Shown: positions 23,913 through 31,767 of the stretch, piece after piece
Layout: each line of letters opens with the position of its first letter
Numbering within the stretch: position 1 is the stretch's first letter
Assembly: GCA_020429185.1 (NCBI GenBank)
Contig: JAGQLO010000009.1
Span: forward strand, 1 to 40,777
Direction: 5' to 3'
Origin: Candidatus Doudnabacteria bacterium
Lineage (GTDB): Bacteria > Patescibacteriota > JABMPQ01 > JAGQLO01
DNA length: 40,777 nucleotides
Notes under the pieces: model-generated
Told to the model about the DNA's origin: nothing
Databases searched by the model: none
The model's input: the letters and a program-made list of their open reading frames with translations, nothing else
Translations under genes and position numbers: made by a program

Positions 23913-26252
23913 CTAGGCATTTTTCAGACGAAGTTCAGAAATCCGTGTTCGGATCTGAATGCCATAGCGTTTCCAAAGCCACCACCCCACTCCAGCGACA
24001 AGGAGAAGGACGGTGCCGACGATTATGCCAACATCGAGTCGATTCCATTGAGACAAGAGCGTTTTAGTGGAGAAAACAGCTTCAGATAACGTGTCTTGCG
24101 CGGGAGGAGTGGAAGTTGTTTCGTCTGTTGCCCCAAGCGCTAGAGCCTTGGGCTGGTCATTCTGTTGCTCAACATCTTCCGGGACGGATGGATAGAGTCT
24201 CCATCCGTCAGATGTTTGCAGTAATATTCCAGATAGTGTGATGCGCGAACCTGTTTCCCACGATGGTTTTGAAATTCCAGTGCGTTCACGAAATGTGACA
24301 CGTAACTCTGTGCCCTGGTCCTCAAGCAGCATCGTCTGTCCTTGTTTCGAGAGAAGAAAGCCCGATGTGATAATGCGGAAGCCAACATCTTCAAGGCCAA
24401 GTTCGCCCAACTCGCGATCGAGGGGAGTTGGAATCGCGTCCTCGCCCAAGACGGTTACGCGTGAAGGAGATTCTGCGCGTACAATCGTTGCAGAGCGATA
24501 AGTGTCGATTGTTCCCACGACTTCTACGTTTGCTCCTGCTGAGATCTCGGGAACGCTATCTCGAGGAAAGATCACCTGAATGCCAGATGTCTCGTCTTGC
24601 ACCACAAAGCCGTTTGAGATCAGCTCGCCTGCCGTTGCTGTCACAATTCCTGAAACACGAACAGGCGTGCCCTCTGGAAGTGATCTGGCGGTGCGAATAG
24701 ATGTACGCTCTCGTGTGCTATCCGTTGGGCTTACATCAGCATCAGAGTTTTGTTCATCTGTTTGGGCATGAGGTGATGTTGTGGCGCTGGTTACAGAAGA
24801 GGTTTGTGCGTTGTCTTGAGAAGGAGTATTTTCTTCGTCCGGCGTTGGAGAGGTTAATTGCCAGTCATCATCGATACGCGAGAAACTCATTCCTTTTGTT
24901 GTTGATTCGTACGAGAAGGAATCCAGAACATCTCCAGCTGGGGCTAGGAAGTGAACAGTGTCAGCTGTGTTGTTAAGAGCAATGCCAGATTCTGACTTCG
25001 GAATCGTGAAATATGTCTTTGCTTCAATGCGAGATCCTTCCGGAAAAATATAGGACTTGCTTCCCCCGTCTGTAATGTCATCGAGTTGATAGCCTGAGAT
25101 GTCGATTGTTTCTTCTGTTGGATTAAGCAGCTCGACCCACTCATCTTCCAAGGTGTGAAGAGGGGCTGGGAACACCTCAGAAAGGCGTGCCAATCGGCCG
25201 GATGTTGCGAAGGCAATTGAACTGTCCGCGAGTGGTTCCACTTTCTGCTCTTCCTGTGTGGTTGTAACAGCGGGTTTTTCGGTGGGTAGAACAAATGCTT
25301 TGGGGGTTGGTTGGGCATATTGCGGTATTTCGGTTTCAACGACGTCACTCGGAGTATCAACGCTGTCGTGGTCCCATAGCCAGCCTGCTGGTGTGCGGGC
25401 ATAGTATTCGCCTTCAAACGAGTTGGTATAGGTCACTTCATCAAGTAGCACATCGTTTGGGTCGGAAAGTCGAATTGTTTCACTGCCGGAGTTATTGAGT
25501 GAAATACGCGTTAAGGAACGAGGAAGAATAAGCGTTTGAGCTGGTAGTATCTGCTCACCTTCCGGAAAGCGATACGTTGTTGTCATGTCGCTAAGGGTTA
25601 CCCCTGAAAGATCGATGGAGTGGTTGGAACGATTCCGCACGTGAATCTCTTCCCCTTCCAAGTCCGATCCTTCTGGATTGGGGAGGAGTGCTGCAAGTTG
25701 TAGATCTGTGTAGGAAACAAGTGCCTCGATACGATCTTCAACTGGATCTAGCTCGTCTTCCTCTGAAAATCTGGGTTGTATTTGTTGAGCGTCAGGCTCT
25801 TCCATTGGATTTAGAGGCGTGACAAATTCCTGGATTTCGCCTTCTTCTACGGAAAAAAGCGTAGGAGTCCATGACACAATTAGTTCATGAACCGCGCCCT
25901 CCGCATGAGGGGCGCCAAAGTCTGGTAGGCCTGGGAACACGTGCACATATTCAGGCATGTCTTCAAAATAGAGAGTGGAAGAAGTGAATATGAGGATATC
26001 GCCGGACGCAACTGAGCCCGTGGTTGAAAGTGCAAAGACTCCACCAGGACCCTCAATCGTGAGGTTTGTAAGGGGTTGAGTGGAAGAGGTTTGTAGAAAG
26101 ACGGCTGAAACAGTGTTCGTCACAATGGCATCAATCACAATTGCTTCCCCTTCTGACGACGGGATGGATTCCATAGCATGAACGGTGGGCGGCGGCATCA
26201 TGCCAAGTAGCACTGCAGCAGAAAGAAGTACCCAAGAAAGAAAACGACGCAT
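23913..26252 (-). CDS. Surface protein with two lamin-tail domains and OB-fold repeats
   Basis: 779 residues from ATG 26252 (MRRFLSWVLLSAAVLLGMMP signal peptide). An N-terminal ~150-residue beta domain is followed by lamin-tail-like domain 1 (~185-310: LAALLPNPEGSDLEGEEIHV, NRSNHSIDLSG) and domain 2 (~349-470: LSEVFPAPLHTLEDEWVELL, NPTEETIDISGYQLDD). A Ser/Thr/Asp-rich linker comes next, then two OB-fold-like domains (~517-710; VRVSGIVTATAGEL; GSRITLSGILLQ) and a C-terminal membrane helix (~735-757) with a short basic tail. The family is often found in exported proteins; the OB domains resemble YhcR-type nuclease-associated modules, but no nuclease domain is present. Surface tethering is clear, function unknown. 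Confidence 0.82.
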   Translation of the reverse strand: MRRFLSWVLLSAAVLLGMMPPPTVHAMESIPSSEGEAIVIDAIVTNTVSAVFLQTSSTQPLTNLTIEGPGGVFALSTTGSVASGDILIFTSSTLYFEDMPEYVHVFPGLPDFGAPHAEGAVHELIVSWTPTLFSVEEGEIQEFVTPLNPMEEPDAQQIQPRFSEEDELDPVEDRIEALVSYTDLQLAALLPNPEGSDLEGEEIHVRNRSNHSIDLSGVTLSDMTTTYRFPEGEQILPAQTLILPRSLTRISLNNSGSETIRLSDPNDVLLDEVTYTNSFEGEYYARTPAGWLWDHDSVDTPSDVVETEIPQYAQPTPKAFVLPTEKPAVTTTQEEQKVEPLADSSIAFATSGRLARLSEVFPAPLHTLEDEWVELLNPTEETIDISGYQLDDITDGGSKSYIFPEGSRIEAKTYFTIPKSESGIALNNTADTVHFLAPAGDVLDSFSYESTTKGMSFSRIDDDWQLTSPTPDEENTPSQDNAQTSSVTSATTSPHAQTDEQNSDADVSPTDSTRERTSIRTARSLPEGTPVRVSGIVTATAGELISNGFVVQDETSGIQVIFPRDSVPEISAGANVEVVGTIDTYRSATIVRAESPSRVTVLGEDAIPTPLDRELGELGLEDVGFRIITSGFLLSKQGQTMLLEDQGTELRVTFRERTGISKPSWETGSRITLSGILLQTSDGWRLYPSVPEDVEQQNDQPKALALGATDETTSTPPAQDTLSEAVFSTKTLLSQWNRLDVGIIVGTVLLLVAGVGWWLWKRYGIQIRTRISELRLKNA

Positions 26253-26307
26253 AGTGCGAACCGTATAAGTAGATAACGGCGGCTGCACCACTCATACGTC
26301 ACAGGTA

Positions 26308-26336
26308 CAAAAAGAACCTTGTATGACACAAGGCTC
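26308..26336 (-). terminator. Intrinsic terminator after the SIS isomerase gene
   Basis: On the minus strand GAGCCTTGT (26336-26328) pairs with ACAAGGTTC (26322-26314), 5-base loop, then TTTTT. It ends the transcript of the 26369-27448 gene. Confidence 0.8.
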
Positions 26337-26368
26337 CTTTAGTGGAAATCGTGTGGACGAATTGGGGA

Positions 26369-27448
26369 CTACTTCCCTAATTCAGACTTGAAGAGGTCTA
26401 CCCATGGAATCGGTGAAGGGTCGATACCGTTCAGCATTGCTAGATAAAATCCTACATAGCCGCCAATAAGGAGGAGTGCAAATGCCTGCTGAAGAGGGGT
26501 GGCTCCAGGAACGTCAACGCGATCAAAAGAGATGCCCTGTTTTTCGAGGATGAGTTCGATCACTTCATAGCGCTTCTGCGTACGCTCAAAATACAGTGAA
26601 GAGGGAAACAGCAAGAAATGAAGGTCTTTTACAGATCCGGGATGTGCAAGTCCTTCCATGGCGTGATGATTCATCTCTGGAACGGGAAGAAGTGCGGACA
26701 TGTGCTTTCCGTTCTCATTGAGTTGATTGCGCATAACATGAGCAATCCCCTGTAGATGTTCAGATGAAGACAGTACAGGAACTTTTGTAGAGAGGGTCCG
26801 AGCGAGTTGTTTGGCTGAATTATCGCTTTCAGGGGTTTCTGGGCCGTAGGTAGGAATGAGGTCCCGAAGGAAGGCGATAGTGTCGGTTAACTCTTGTTCT
26901 GTGAGGGGAATGAGTCCAAGACGGGAGAAAAAGGCGAGCTGGCCGACAACGGAATATCCCACAGCAATACGAGGTTGACCACAAGGGTTGTAGGTTGGGT
27001 CGATATGATAGATCGGGAGGGAGTGCTCTTCGGCAAGTGATGCCAAATCCTTGCCGGTAGCAATGACGAGGACTTTGGATCCCCTGCCCATGACTTCTTT
27101 ACCGGCCGTCACGACTTCTTCCGTGCTTCCGGAATAGCTGGAGAGTAAAACAAGTGTTCGTTCGTCAACAAAACCAGGAACGTGATAGTCATTCACGATC
27201 GTAACGGGCACCTTCAACTGCTTTGCGTACAAGTGCTGCAAGATGTCAGTTCCGAGGGCGGATCCTCCCATGCCGAATACAACAAGGCGGTCCACGTTTC
27301 GATAGTCTTCGGGAAGCGAAATCTGCGAAACACTTTCCCACGCGTGCTTCATTTGATCAGGAAGCATGCCAATCGAAGTCAACATGTCTTGGCTGTCGAG
27401 TTCGAGCGGCGGAGTAAGTGAGTCGAGGTCTTGTGTGGCCATAGTCAT
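26369..27448 (-). CDS. Bifunctional phosphoglucose/phosphomannose isomerase-like SIS protein
   Basis: 359 residues from ATG 27448 (ATG 27442 is also possible; a frame reaching 27559 is not supported). Two SIS domains: the first opens VDRLVVFGMGGSALGTDIL with STEEVVTAGKEV (sugar-phosphate-binding Ser in SSYSGSTEE); the second contains VPVLSSSEHLQGIAHVMRNQLNENGKHMS. This is the pattern of the archaeal/CPR-type PGI/PMI that interconverts aldo- and keto-hexose 6-phosphates, including the catalytic-type NEN and the His in MNHHAMEGL. It is divergent from the RHH-nucleotidyltransferase gene and closed by its own terminator. Cytoplasmic sugar metabolism. Confidence 0.88.
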   Translation of the reverse strand: MTMATQDLDSLTPPLELDSQDMLTSIGMLPDQMKHAWESVSQISLPEDYRNVDRLVVFGMGGSALGTDILQHLYAKQLKVPVTIVNDYHVPGFVDERTLVLLSSYSGSTEEVVTAGKEVMGRGSKVLVIATGKDLASLAEEHSLPIYHIDPTYNPCGQPRIAVGYSVVGQLAFFSRLGLIPLTEQELTDTIAFLRDLIPTYGPETPESDNSAKQLARTLSTKVPVLSSSEHLQGIAHVMRNQLNENGKHMSALLPVPEMNHHAMEGLAHPGSVKDLHFLLFPSSLYFERTQKRYEVIELILEKQGISFDRVDVPGATPLQQAFALLLIGGYVGFYLAMLNGIDPSPIPWVDLFKSELGK

Positions 27449-27590
27449 TCGTATGATGTCGTAATAAGACGAGGATACGTGACGAATGCGAACAGGCCAA
27501 CTCGTAACCTGGGGATTCCCCTTTTTTATAGGCTCTGGCTTGCCAAACCGTGTGCACACGCTACGCTTTTTGTACTAACGCATCGCCATT

Positions 27591-28427
27591 ATGGACCGAC
27601 AACGTCTCACCATTACCCTCAGAAAGGATCTGCTGAAAGAAGTGGATGAGGCTATTGATGGTGCAAAAATTCGCAACCGATCACATGCAATTGAGTACTT
27701 GCTCACGCAAGCCCTGCGACCAACCGTAGAGCGAGCAGTTATTCTTGCAGGTGGAAAAGGCGTACAAATGCGCCCGTTTACCTACGAGATGCCAAAGACT
27801 ATGCTTCCGGTTGGTGGGCGTCCTATTCTAGAGTATGCAGTTGAACGACTTCGCAAAGCGGGCGTGCGTAACATTACGATCGTCATTGGTCACTTGGGAG
27901 AAAAGATTCGAGACCATTTTGGAGATGGTTCTGCATTCGGAGTTCGTATTGATTACTTCGAGCAACAGGGTGAAACAATTGGTACTGCCTATCCGCTTAC
28001 ACAAATTCGAACGTTGCAAAAAGGCAATCCATTCTTTGTGATGTACGGAGATACGCTCGCAGATATCGATCTACAAGACCTGTTCGAGACTCACGACAGC
28101 ACGGGAGCCATTATGACGGCGGCACTTACGTCTGTAGAGCAGCCTGGATCATTTGGTGTGGCGTCGTTGCGAGGCTACAAAATTGTTCGATTCGACGAAA
28201 AACCAGGTGTTGGAAAGAGCCGAACACATCTTGTGAGTGCAGGCGTGTTTGTGTGTAGTCCGGGCATCGTAAACGTAATTCCAAAGAAGAAGACAGCGTC
28301 AATCGAAAAGGATGTTCTGCCACATTTGGCGGGAGAAGGCCTTATTACCGGCTATCCGTTCGAAGGACGGTGGTACGATGTAGGAACTCCAGAGATCTAC
28401 GAGAAGGTCATACAGGAATGGGTGTAG
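27591..28427 (+). CDS. Ribbon-helix-helix domain fused to a sugar-nucleotidyltransferase-like domain
   Basis: 278 residues. Residues 1-45 form a CopG-type ribbon-helix-helix (QRLTITLRKDLLKEVDEAID, then NRSHAIEYLLTQAL), a DNA-binding dimerisation module. Residues ~49-278 are a GT-A-like nucleotidyltransferase: VILAGGKGVQMRPFTYE, PKTMLPVGGRPILEY, metal-type FFVMYGDTLAD, GSFGVA, and the ending GRWYDVGTPEIYEKV. The signature arginine of GxGTRL is Gln here (GVQMRP), so catalysis may be weak or lost, while PK and the GD aspartate remain. A DNA-binding regulator that senses a nucleotide sugar is a reasonable reading, but unproven. It sits opposite the SIS isomerase, a plausible target, and 42 nt before tRNA-Leu. 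Confidence 0.82.
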   Translation: MDRQRLTITLRKDLLKEVDEAIDGAKIRNRSHAIEYLLTQALRPTVERAVILAGGKGVQMRPFTYEMPKTMLPVGGRPILEYAVERLRKAGVRNITIVIGHLGEKIRDHFGDGSAFGVRIDYFEQQGETIGTAYPLTQIRTLQKGNPFFVMYGDTLADIDLQDLFETHDSTGAIMTAALTSVEQPGSFGVASLRGYKIVRFDEKPGVGKSRTHLVSAGVFVCSPGIVNVIPKKKTASIEKDVLPHLAGEGLITGYPFEGRWYDVGTPEIYEKVIQEWV

Positions 28428-28469
28428 ACAAGAACGCCAAGATAAAGCATCTTAGGTGAGCAACAACAG

Positions 28470-28555
28470 GCCGAGGTGGCGGAATTGGTAGACGCGCTAG
28501 GTTTAGGTCCTAGTGGGCTATGCCCGTGGAGGTTCGAGTCCTCTCCTCGGTACCA
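28470..28555 (+). tRNA. tRNA-Leu (anticodon UAG)
   Basis: 86 bases, CCA encoded. Acceptor GCCGAGG pairs with CCTCGGT (one G-U), D-arm stem GCG/CGC, anticodon stem CTAGG/CCTAG with loop TTTAGGT giving anticodon TAG at 28504-28506, long variable arm with GGG/CCC (class II, as leucine tRNAs have), and T-arm GGAGG/CCTCT with loop TTCGAGT. It reads CUN leucine codons, mainly CUA. Confidence 0.97.
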
Positions 28556-28579
28556 GTTAAAAATTGGCTTGAATAAGGC

Positions 28580-28610
28580 AAAAAGTACCCCAATTGTAGG
28601 GGTGCTTTTT
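28580..28610 (+). terminator. Intrinsic terminator after tRNA-Leu
   Basis: AAAAAGTACCCC (28580-28591) pairs with GGGGTGCTTTTT (28599-28610) with one T-G pair and a 7-base loop, ending in TTTTT. It separates the tRNA from the GC-rich island. Confidence 0.88.
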
Positions 28611-28625
28611 ATAACACTGAAAGTA

Positions 28626-28654
28626 TTGACATTTGTCAACGTTTATGGTAGATT
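28626..28654 (+). promoter_or_regulatory. Promoter of the island operon with a palindrome over the -35 box
   Basis: TTGACA (28626-28631) is consensus, followed after 17 bases by TAGATT (28649-28654). The -35 is the left half of a perfect 14-base palindrome, TTGACATTTGTCAA (28626-28639), which would suit a dimeric repressor. Predicted start of transcription is near 28661. Confidence 0.75.
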
Positions 28655-28660
28655 TCACGT

Positions 28661-28792
28661 AAGAACATCAGGGACGGCTCCGCACGGATCTTGGCTGAAA
28701 TAAGCCAAAACCGAGCGAGTGGTCCGTGGTGGGCCGGTCCTTGAAAATCTGGAAATCAGAAATTCAGAAAAATACCTTGAGGAGGTGGGAAG
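28661..28792 (+). ncRNA. Structured 5' leader RNA of the island operon
   Basis: About 130 bases of untranslated leader. Nested helices: GGAC-GGC (28672-28678) with GCC-g-GTCC (28733-28740, one bulged G); CACGGATC (28683-28690) with GGTCCGTG (28721-28728, one G-U); and hairpin TTGGCT (28691-28696) with AGCCAA (28703-28708) stacked directly on it. A 12-base single-stranded GA-rich segment (28709-28720) lies in the inner loop. An AT-rich spacer follows, then GAGGAGGTG five bases before the ATG. It does not match a riboswitch I know; it could be a riboswitch, protein-binding site or mRNA stabiliser. Confidence 0.55.
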
Positions 28793-30751
28793 ATGGCGAG
28801 CCGACGACGTGGTCCGTCGACCCGTCTGCAGCTGAACCTGCGGACGGAGTGGGACGTCGCTGATGAGGCGACGTTCGTAATTCCAATGACGGCCGTCGTC
28901 TTGGGGCAGCTGCCTCGGGATGTCGGCTTCGAGCAGCTCGAGTTGAAGGTCGTGGTGAACGGGACTGCGGTCCTGGACACCAAGGCTTCCCGTTCCGACG
29001 ACCAGGATGATTACCCGTTCGACGCCTCGATGATGGCGTCGTGCGGGATCCCAGTGCCGCACGGCTACCGGGGGTCGCTGAACGTGTCGGTGGTTGCGTT
29101 CGCGCCGCCATCCGATGCTGGAGGTGACGAATGGTCGGTGGCGGCTCATGCTGCACTGACCATCAACCGGCCGGCGACGGCCACTCCCACCCCGGCCTCC
29201 GTGTCGGACCCCACTCCCTCCAACCTCCGGCTCGAGCTGCTCGGCGTGCCCGCTGAGGCCATCAAGCTCGCCCGAGGTCAGTCGCCGGACCCTGTCCGGA
29301 TCGGCGTCGTCCTTCATGGAGATCATCTCCAGCCAAAGGACGTGAAGCGAACGCAACTCGGGTACTGGTGCCCGACCAACGCCGCCATCCGTCAGGATTG
29401 CGTGGTAGCGTTCGCTTCGGGCGTGAGGCACGCCCACATGGACGTCACTCTCCCGGCCGACTCGGAGGGAACGTTCACGATCGAGATCATCGCCTACGTA
29501 GGCCGGGAGCAAGCTCCGGTGACGAAGGAGATCTCGATCATGGTGGAGCGGGAGGCCGAACAGCCCGCGCCGCCACCTCAGTCCCCCACCAACGTGTCGG
29601 CGAAGCTGCGTGTCATGCGCGTGCCGTCGGTCGTTGAGGGTGACGAACTTGTCGTTTCACTCCAGCTGGAGTTGAACGGCGAGCACCTCCCGGGCTCGGG
29701 GGAGGTCAGTGCGATCGTACAAGCGATCAACGCTGTGGGGATTCAGGACGCTCGGCTCCGGCCGTGGCAGCCCGATGACCCGTTCCGAGCGATGAAGGCG
29801 ACCATCCGCGTGCCGGCCCGCGTGCCGGAGGGGGAGGTCGAGCTCATCGGTCTGGTGGACGTGCCTGGTTTCGGCCGGGTCGAGGCTCAGGCCTCGTTCA
29901 CGTTCACGCGGGATCCCAGGCCGGCGCCGCCGCCGGACCCGGAACCCACGGTGCTTGACGACAACGACCTCGAGGACATCAGCGATCTGACTTCTCCGCC
30001 CGAACAGGCGGCGGTCGTCATGTCGCTCATCGCTGTCGGGACCGAGTCGAGCCCGGGCCTACCCCCTCTTCCTCCGAGTGGGTACGTCTTGGATGTGCAC
30101 TTGGAAGAGACCGGTTCCGGCCGCGCGCTCGCCGAGGGCATCTTGGATGTCGTCGTGCGGGAGGCGGTCTGGAATGGGCTGACCCAGAGCTGGGACGAGC
30201 TCGAGGGAGAGGGGTCGGTCCGAACGCTCCGCGTGCCGGGCACGATCCCTCTGAACTTCGAGCCCGGGCGGTCGTACAGGGTGATGATCCCGGCGTACGC
30301 CGGGGCGGACTTCGGTCCGCAGTACGTCATAAAGCTGCCCACTGGAACTCACAGCAACATCGTGCATTTCGAATGCGGGTCATTCCGTCGCTCCGGCGGC
30401 GGCGCGGCTCGTGGTGCACGTGCGGCTGCGCGAGGCTTTGGGCGGTTTGCTGGGCTCGCCGTGCGGAGCATGCGGCGTGCGGCAGCTTCCCTCGTGGAAG
30501 ATCCGGCCAGCATGACTGAACGTCCGGCTCGGCGCCCGCTTCTCGCAAACCTGGGACCTTCGGACGCTGGTCGCGCGCGACGCGCGGCTGCGGACAGGGT
30601 TGAGGCGGAGAGGCTCGCTGCGGCACAGGCCAAGGCTCGCGAACATGAGCTGGCACTGGCGGCAGCGAAAAACAAGGCGGGTGCGGCCAAACCCTCCGGT
30701 GGCGGTACGTCGGGGGGTGCGGACGATGGATCGGGCGGTAGCTCGACCTAG
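28793..30751 (+). CDS. Unfamiliar multi-domain beta-sandwich protein, island gene 1
   Basis: 652 residues from ATG 28793, preceded by an almost perfect Shine-Dalgarno (GAGGAGGTG, 5 nt spacing). I do not recognise the family. Four Ig-like beta-rich domains are visible at about 10-125, 140-252, 262-378 and 400-535, separated by Pro-rich linkers (PATATPTPASVSDPTPS; EQPAPPPQSP; PRPAPPPDPEP). Residues 536-652 are an Arg/Ala-rich helical segment ending in a Gly/Ser-rich tail. There is no signal peptide or membrane helix, so either it stays in the cytoplasm or uses a non-classical route. G/C-ending codons dominate, unlike the neighbours. The two following genes encode membrane proteins, suggesting a scaffold or complex partner. 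Confidence 0.8.
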   Translation: MASRRRGPSTRLQLNLRTEWDVADEATFVIPMTAVVLGQLPRDVGFEQLELKVVVNGTAVLDTKASRSDDQDDYPFDASMMASCGIPVPHGYRGSLNVSVVAFAPPSDAGGDEWSVAAHAALTINRPATATPTPASVSDPTPSNLRLELLGVPAEAIKLARGQSPDPVRIGVVLHGDHLQPKDVKRTQLGYWCPTNAAIRQDCVVAFASGVRHAHMDVTLPADSEGTFTIEIIAYVGREQAPVTKEISIMVEREAEQPAPPPQSPTNVSAKLRVMRVPSVVEGDELVVSLQLELNGEHLPGSGEVSAIVQAINAVGIQDARLRPWQPDDPFRAMKATIRVPARVPEGEVELIGLVDVPGFGRVEAQASFTFTRDPRPAPPPDPEPTVLDDNDLEDISDLTSPPEQAAVVMSLIAVGTESSPGLPPLPPSGYVLDVHLEETGSGRALAEGILDVVVREAVWNGLTQSWDELEGEGSVRTLRVPGTIPLNFEPGRSYRVMIPAYAGADFGPQYVIKLPTGTHSNIVHFECGSFRRSGGGAARGARAAARGFGRFAGLAVRSMRRAAASLVEDPASMTERPARRPLLANLGPSDAGRARRAAADRVEAERLAAAQAKAREHELALAAAKNKAGAAKPSGGGTSGGADDGSGGSST

Positions 30752-30893
30752 TCCGCATCGAGGTCGACACGGTCGACGGCAAGCGCACTCGTTGGAGATC
30801 GCGCACAACCGTCGTCCGTGCCGGCCACTCATCTAGAACTGAATTGCCGGCCCCGACAAAGGGTTGGCTCGCGAATTGATGAAGGAGACAAGC

Positions 30894-31712
30894 ATGACCG
30901 CGTGGATGTGGTTCTTGCTCATCGTCTGCGCCATCGGAGTGACGATCCAGTGGCGCATGAATCTCAACCGGCTCGGTCGCTTCCTCGTCGGTGGGGTGAT
31001 GGCGTACTGTGCCTGGAGGTTCCTCGGGAAGCTCTGGTACATGTACCCAGAAATCATGGCGCCCGTCAGCGCCATCCTGTTTCCCTTCGCCGTGATGGCG
31101 ATCGTGGGGCTCTTCCTCGGTCTGTCTCGCGGTGAAACGTGGGGCGACGGGGTTGTGGATGTGATGCGGTGGCTGAACCGCGCAAAAGATCCCGTGACCG
31201 GGGGCGTGGACCAGAAGCGGAACAACCGTTGGTCGGTGCTCGTGTTCCTGCCGATGGCACTGTTCATGTTCGTCGCGGCGCTGAACGTGCCGACGTCGGA
31301 TGTCTCAGTGGTCAGCGCCGTCAAGCGGGGCGTTGTCGAGCTACAGGCGAACTCAAGCGTTCAGACCCTCGTCGAGAAGTTCGAACACGGCGACGACAAC
31401 GCTGGAACGTTCGACGCGGACGCTGAGGCGGCCAAGGCGAAAGCCGAGGCCGACAAGATGGACGCCGAGGCTGAAAAGGGTACCTGGTGGGTCTGGGCGG
31501 AGTTCGTCCTGTTCCTGCTGGTGTTCGTTGCCTCGTTCATCTTCTCGTGGTTCGACGAGATAGGGGCGTTTGCCATGGCCATCTTCGGAAGGTCAACCGG
31601 TATCCTGAGGACGGTGGCAGAGGGCTTCGGCACCGCTGCTGCACTCAAGGAGGGTACGGGAGGCATTGCGAAGATTGTTTCCGCGGCCAAGGGGCCGCGG
31701 AGGGCAAGCTAA
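30894..31712 (+). CDS. Unfamiliar polytopic membrane protein with a coiled coil, island gene 2
   Basis: 272 residues from ATG 30894, chosen because AAGGAG lies six bases... upstream in GAAGGAGACAAGC; a longer frame from 30864 lacks such a site. About four to five membrane helices: ~1-20, 30-48, 54-78, 112-135 and a long one near 200-225. Between the last two is an Ala/Lys/Glu/Asp-rich helix (DADAEAAKAKAEADKMDAEA) typical of a short coiled coil. The C-terminal ~45 residues are Gly/Ala/Lys-rich. No known family recognised. It follows gene 1 after 142 nt and precedes gene 3. The codons at its end form a 9-bp hairpin (31680-31701). Confidence 0.78.
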   Translation: MTAWMWFLLIVCAIGVTIQWRMNLNRLGRFLVGGVMAYCAWRFLGKLWYMYPEIMAPVSAILFPFAVMAIVGLFLGLSRGETWGDGVVDVMRWLNRAKDPVTGGVDQKRNNRWSVLVFLPMALFMFVAALNVPTSDVSVVSAVKRGVVELQANSSVQTLVEKFEHGDDNAGTFDADAEAAKAKAEADKMDAEAEKGTWWVWAEFVLFLLVFVASFIFSWFDEIGAFAMAIFGRSTGILRTVAEGFGTAAALKEGTGGIAKIVSAAKGPRRAS

Positions 31713-31745
31713 CGAACAGCACCGTGAGGCCTAGAAGGCCTCACG
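31680..31745 (+). promoter_or_regulatory. Tandem strong hairpins at the gene 2-gene 3 junction
   Basis: TCCGCGGCC (31680-31688) pairs with GGCCGCGGA (31693-31701) around a 4-base loop, within the last codons of gene 2. CGTGAGGCC (31723-31731) pairs perfectly with GGCCTCACG (31737-31745) around a 5-base loop in the intergenic gap, 22 nt before the gene 3 ATG. Neither is followed by a T-run, so mRNA stabilisation, processing or partial attenuation is more likely than full termination. Confidence 0.6.
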
Positions 31746-31767
31746 TGACTCAGAGTACGGAGAAGTC

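Noticed and set aside
27508-27532. Hairpin-like GGGG-ATT-CCCC followed by T-run, as a terminator on the plus strand
   Set aside because: Only four pairs with a 3-base loop, and no plus-strand gene ends just before it. More likely part of the divergent promoter region.
28470-28555. tRNA-Leu as the integration (att) site of the island
   Set aside because: No copy of the tRNA 3' end was found near the other island boundary (33,500-33,700), the tRNA keeps its own terminator, and there is no integrase gene in the window.
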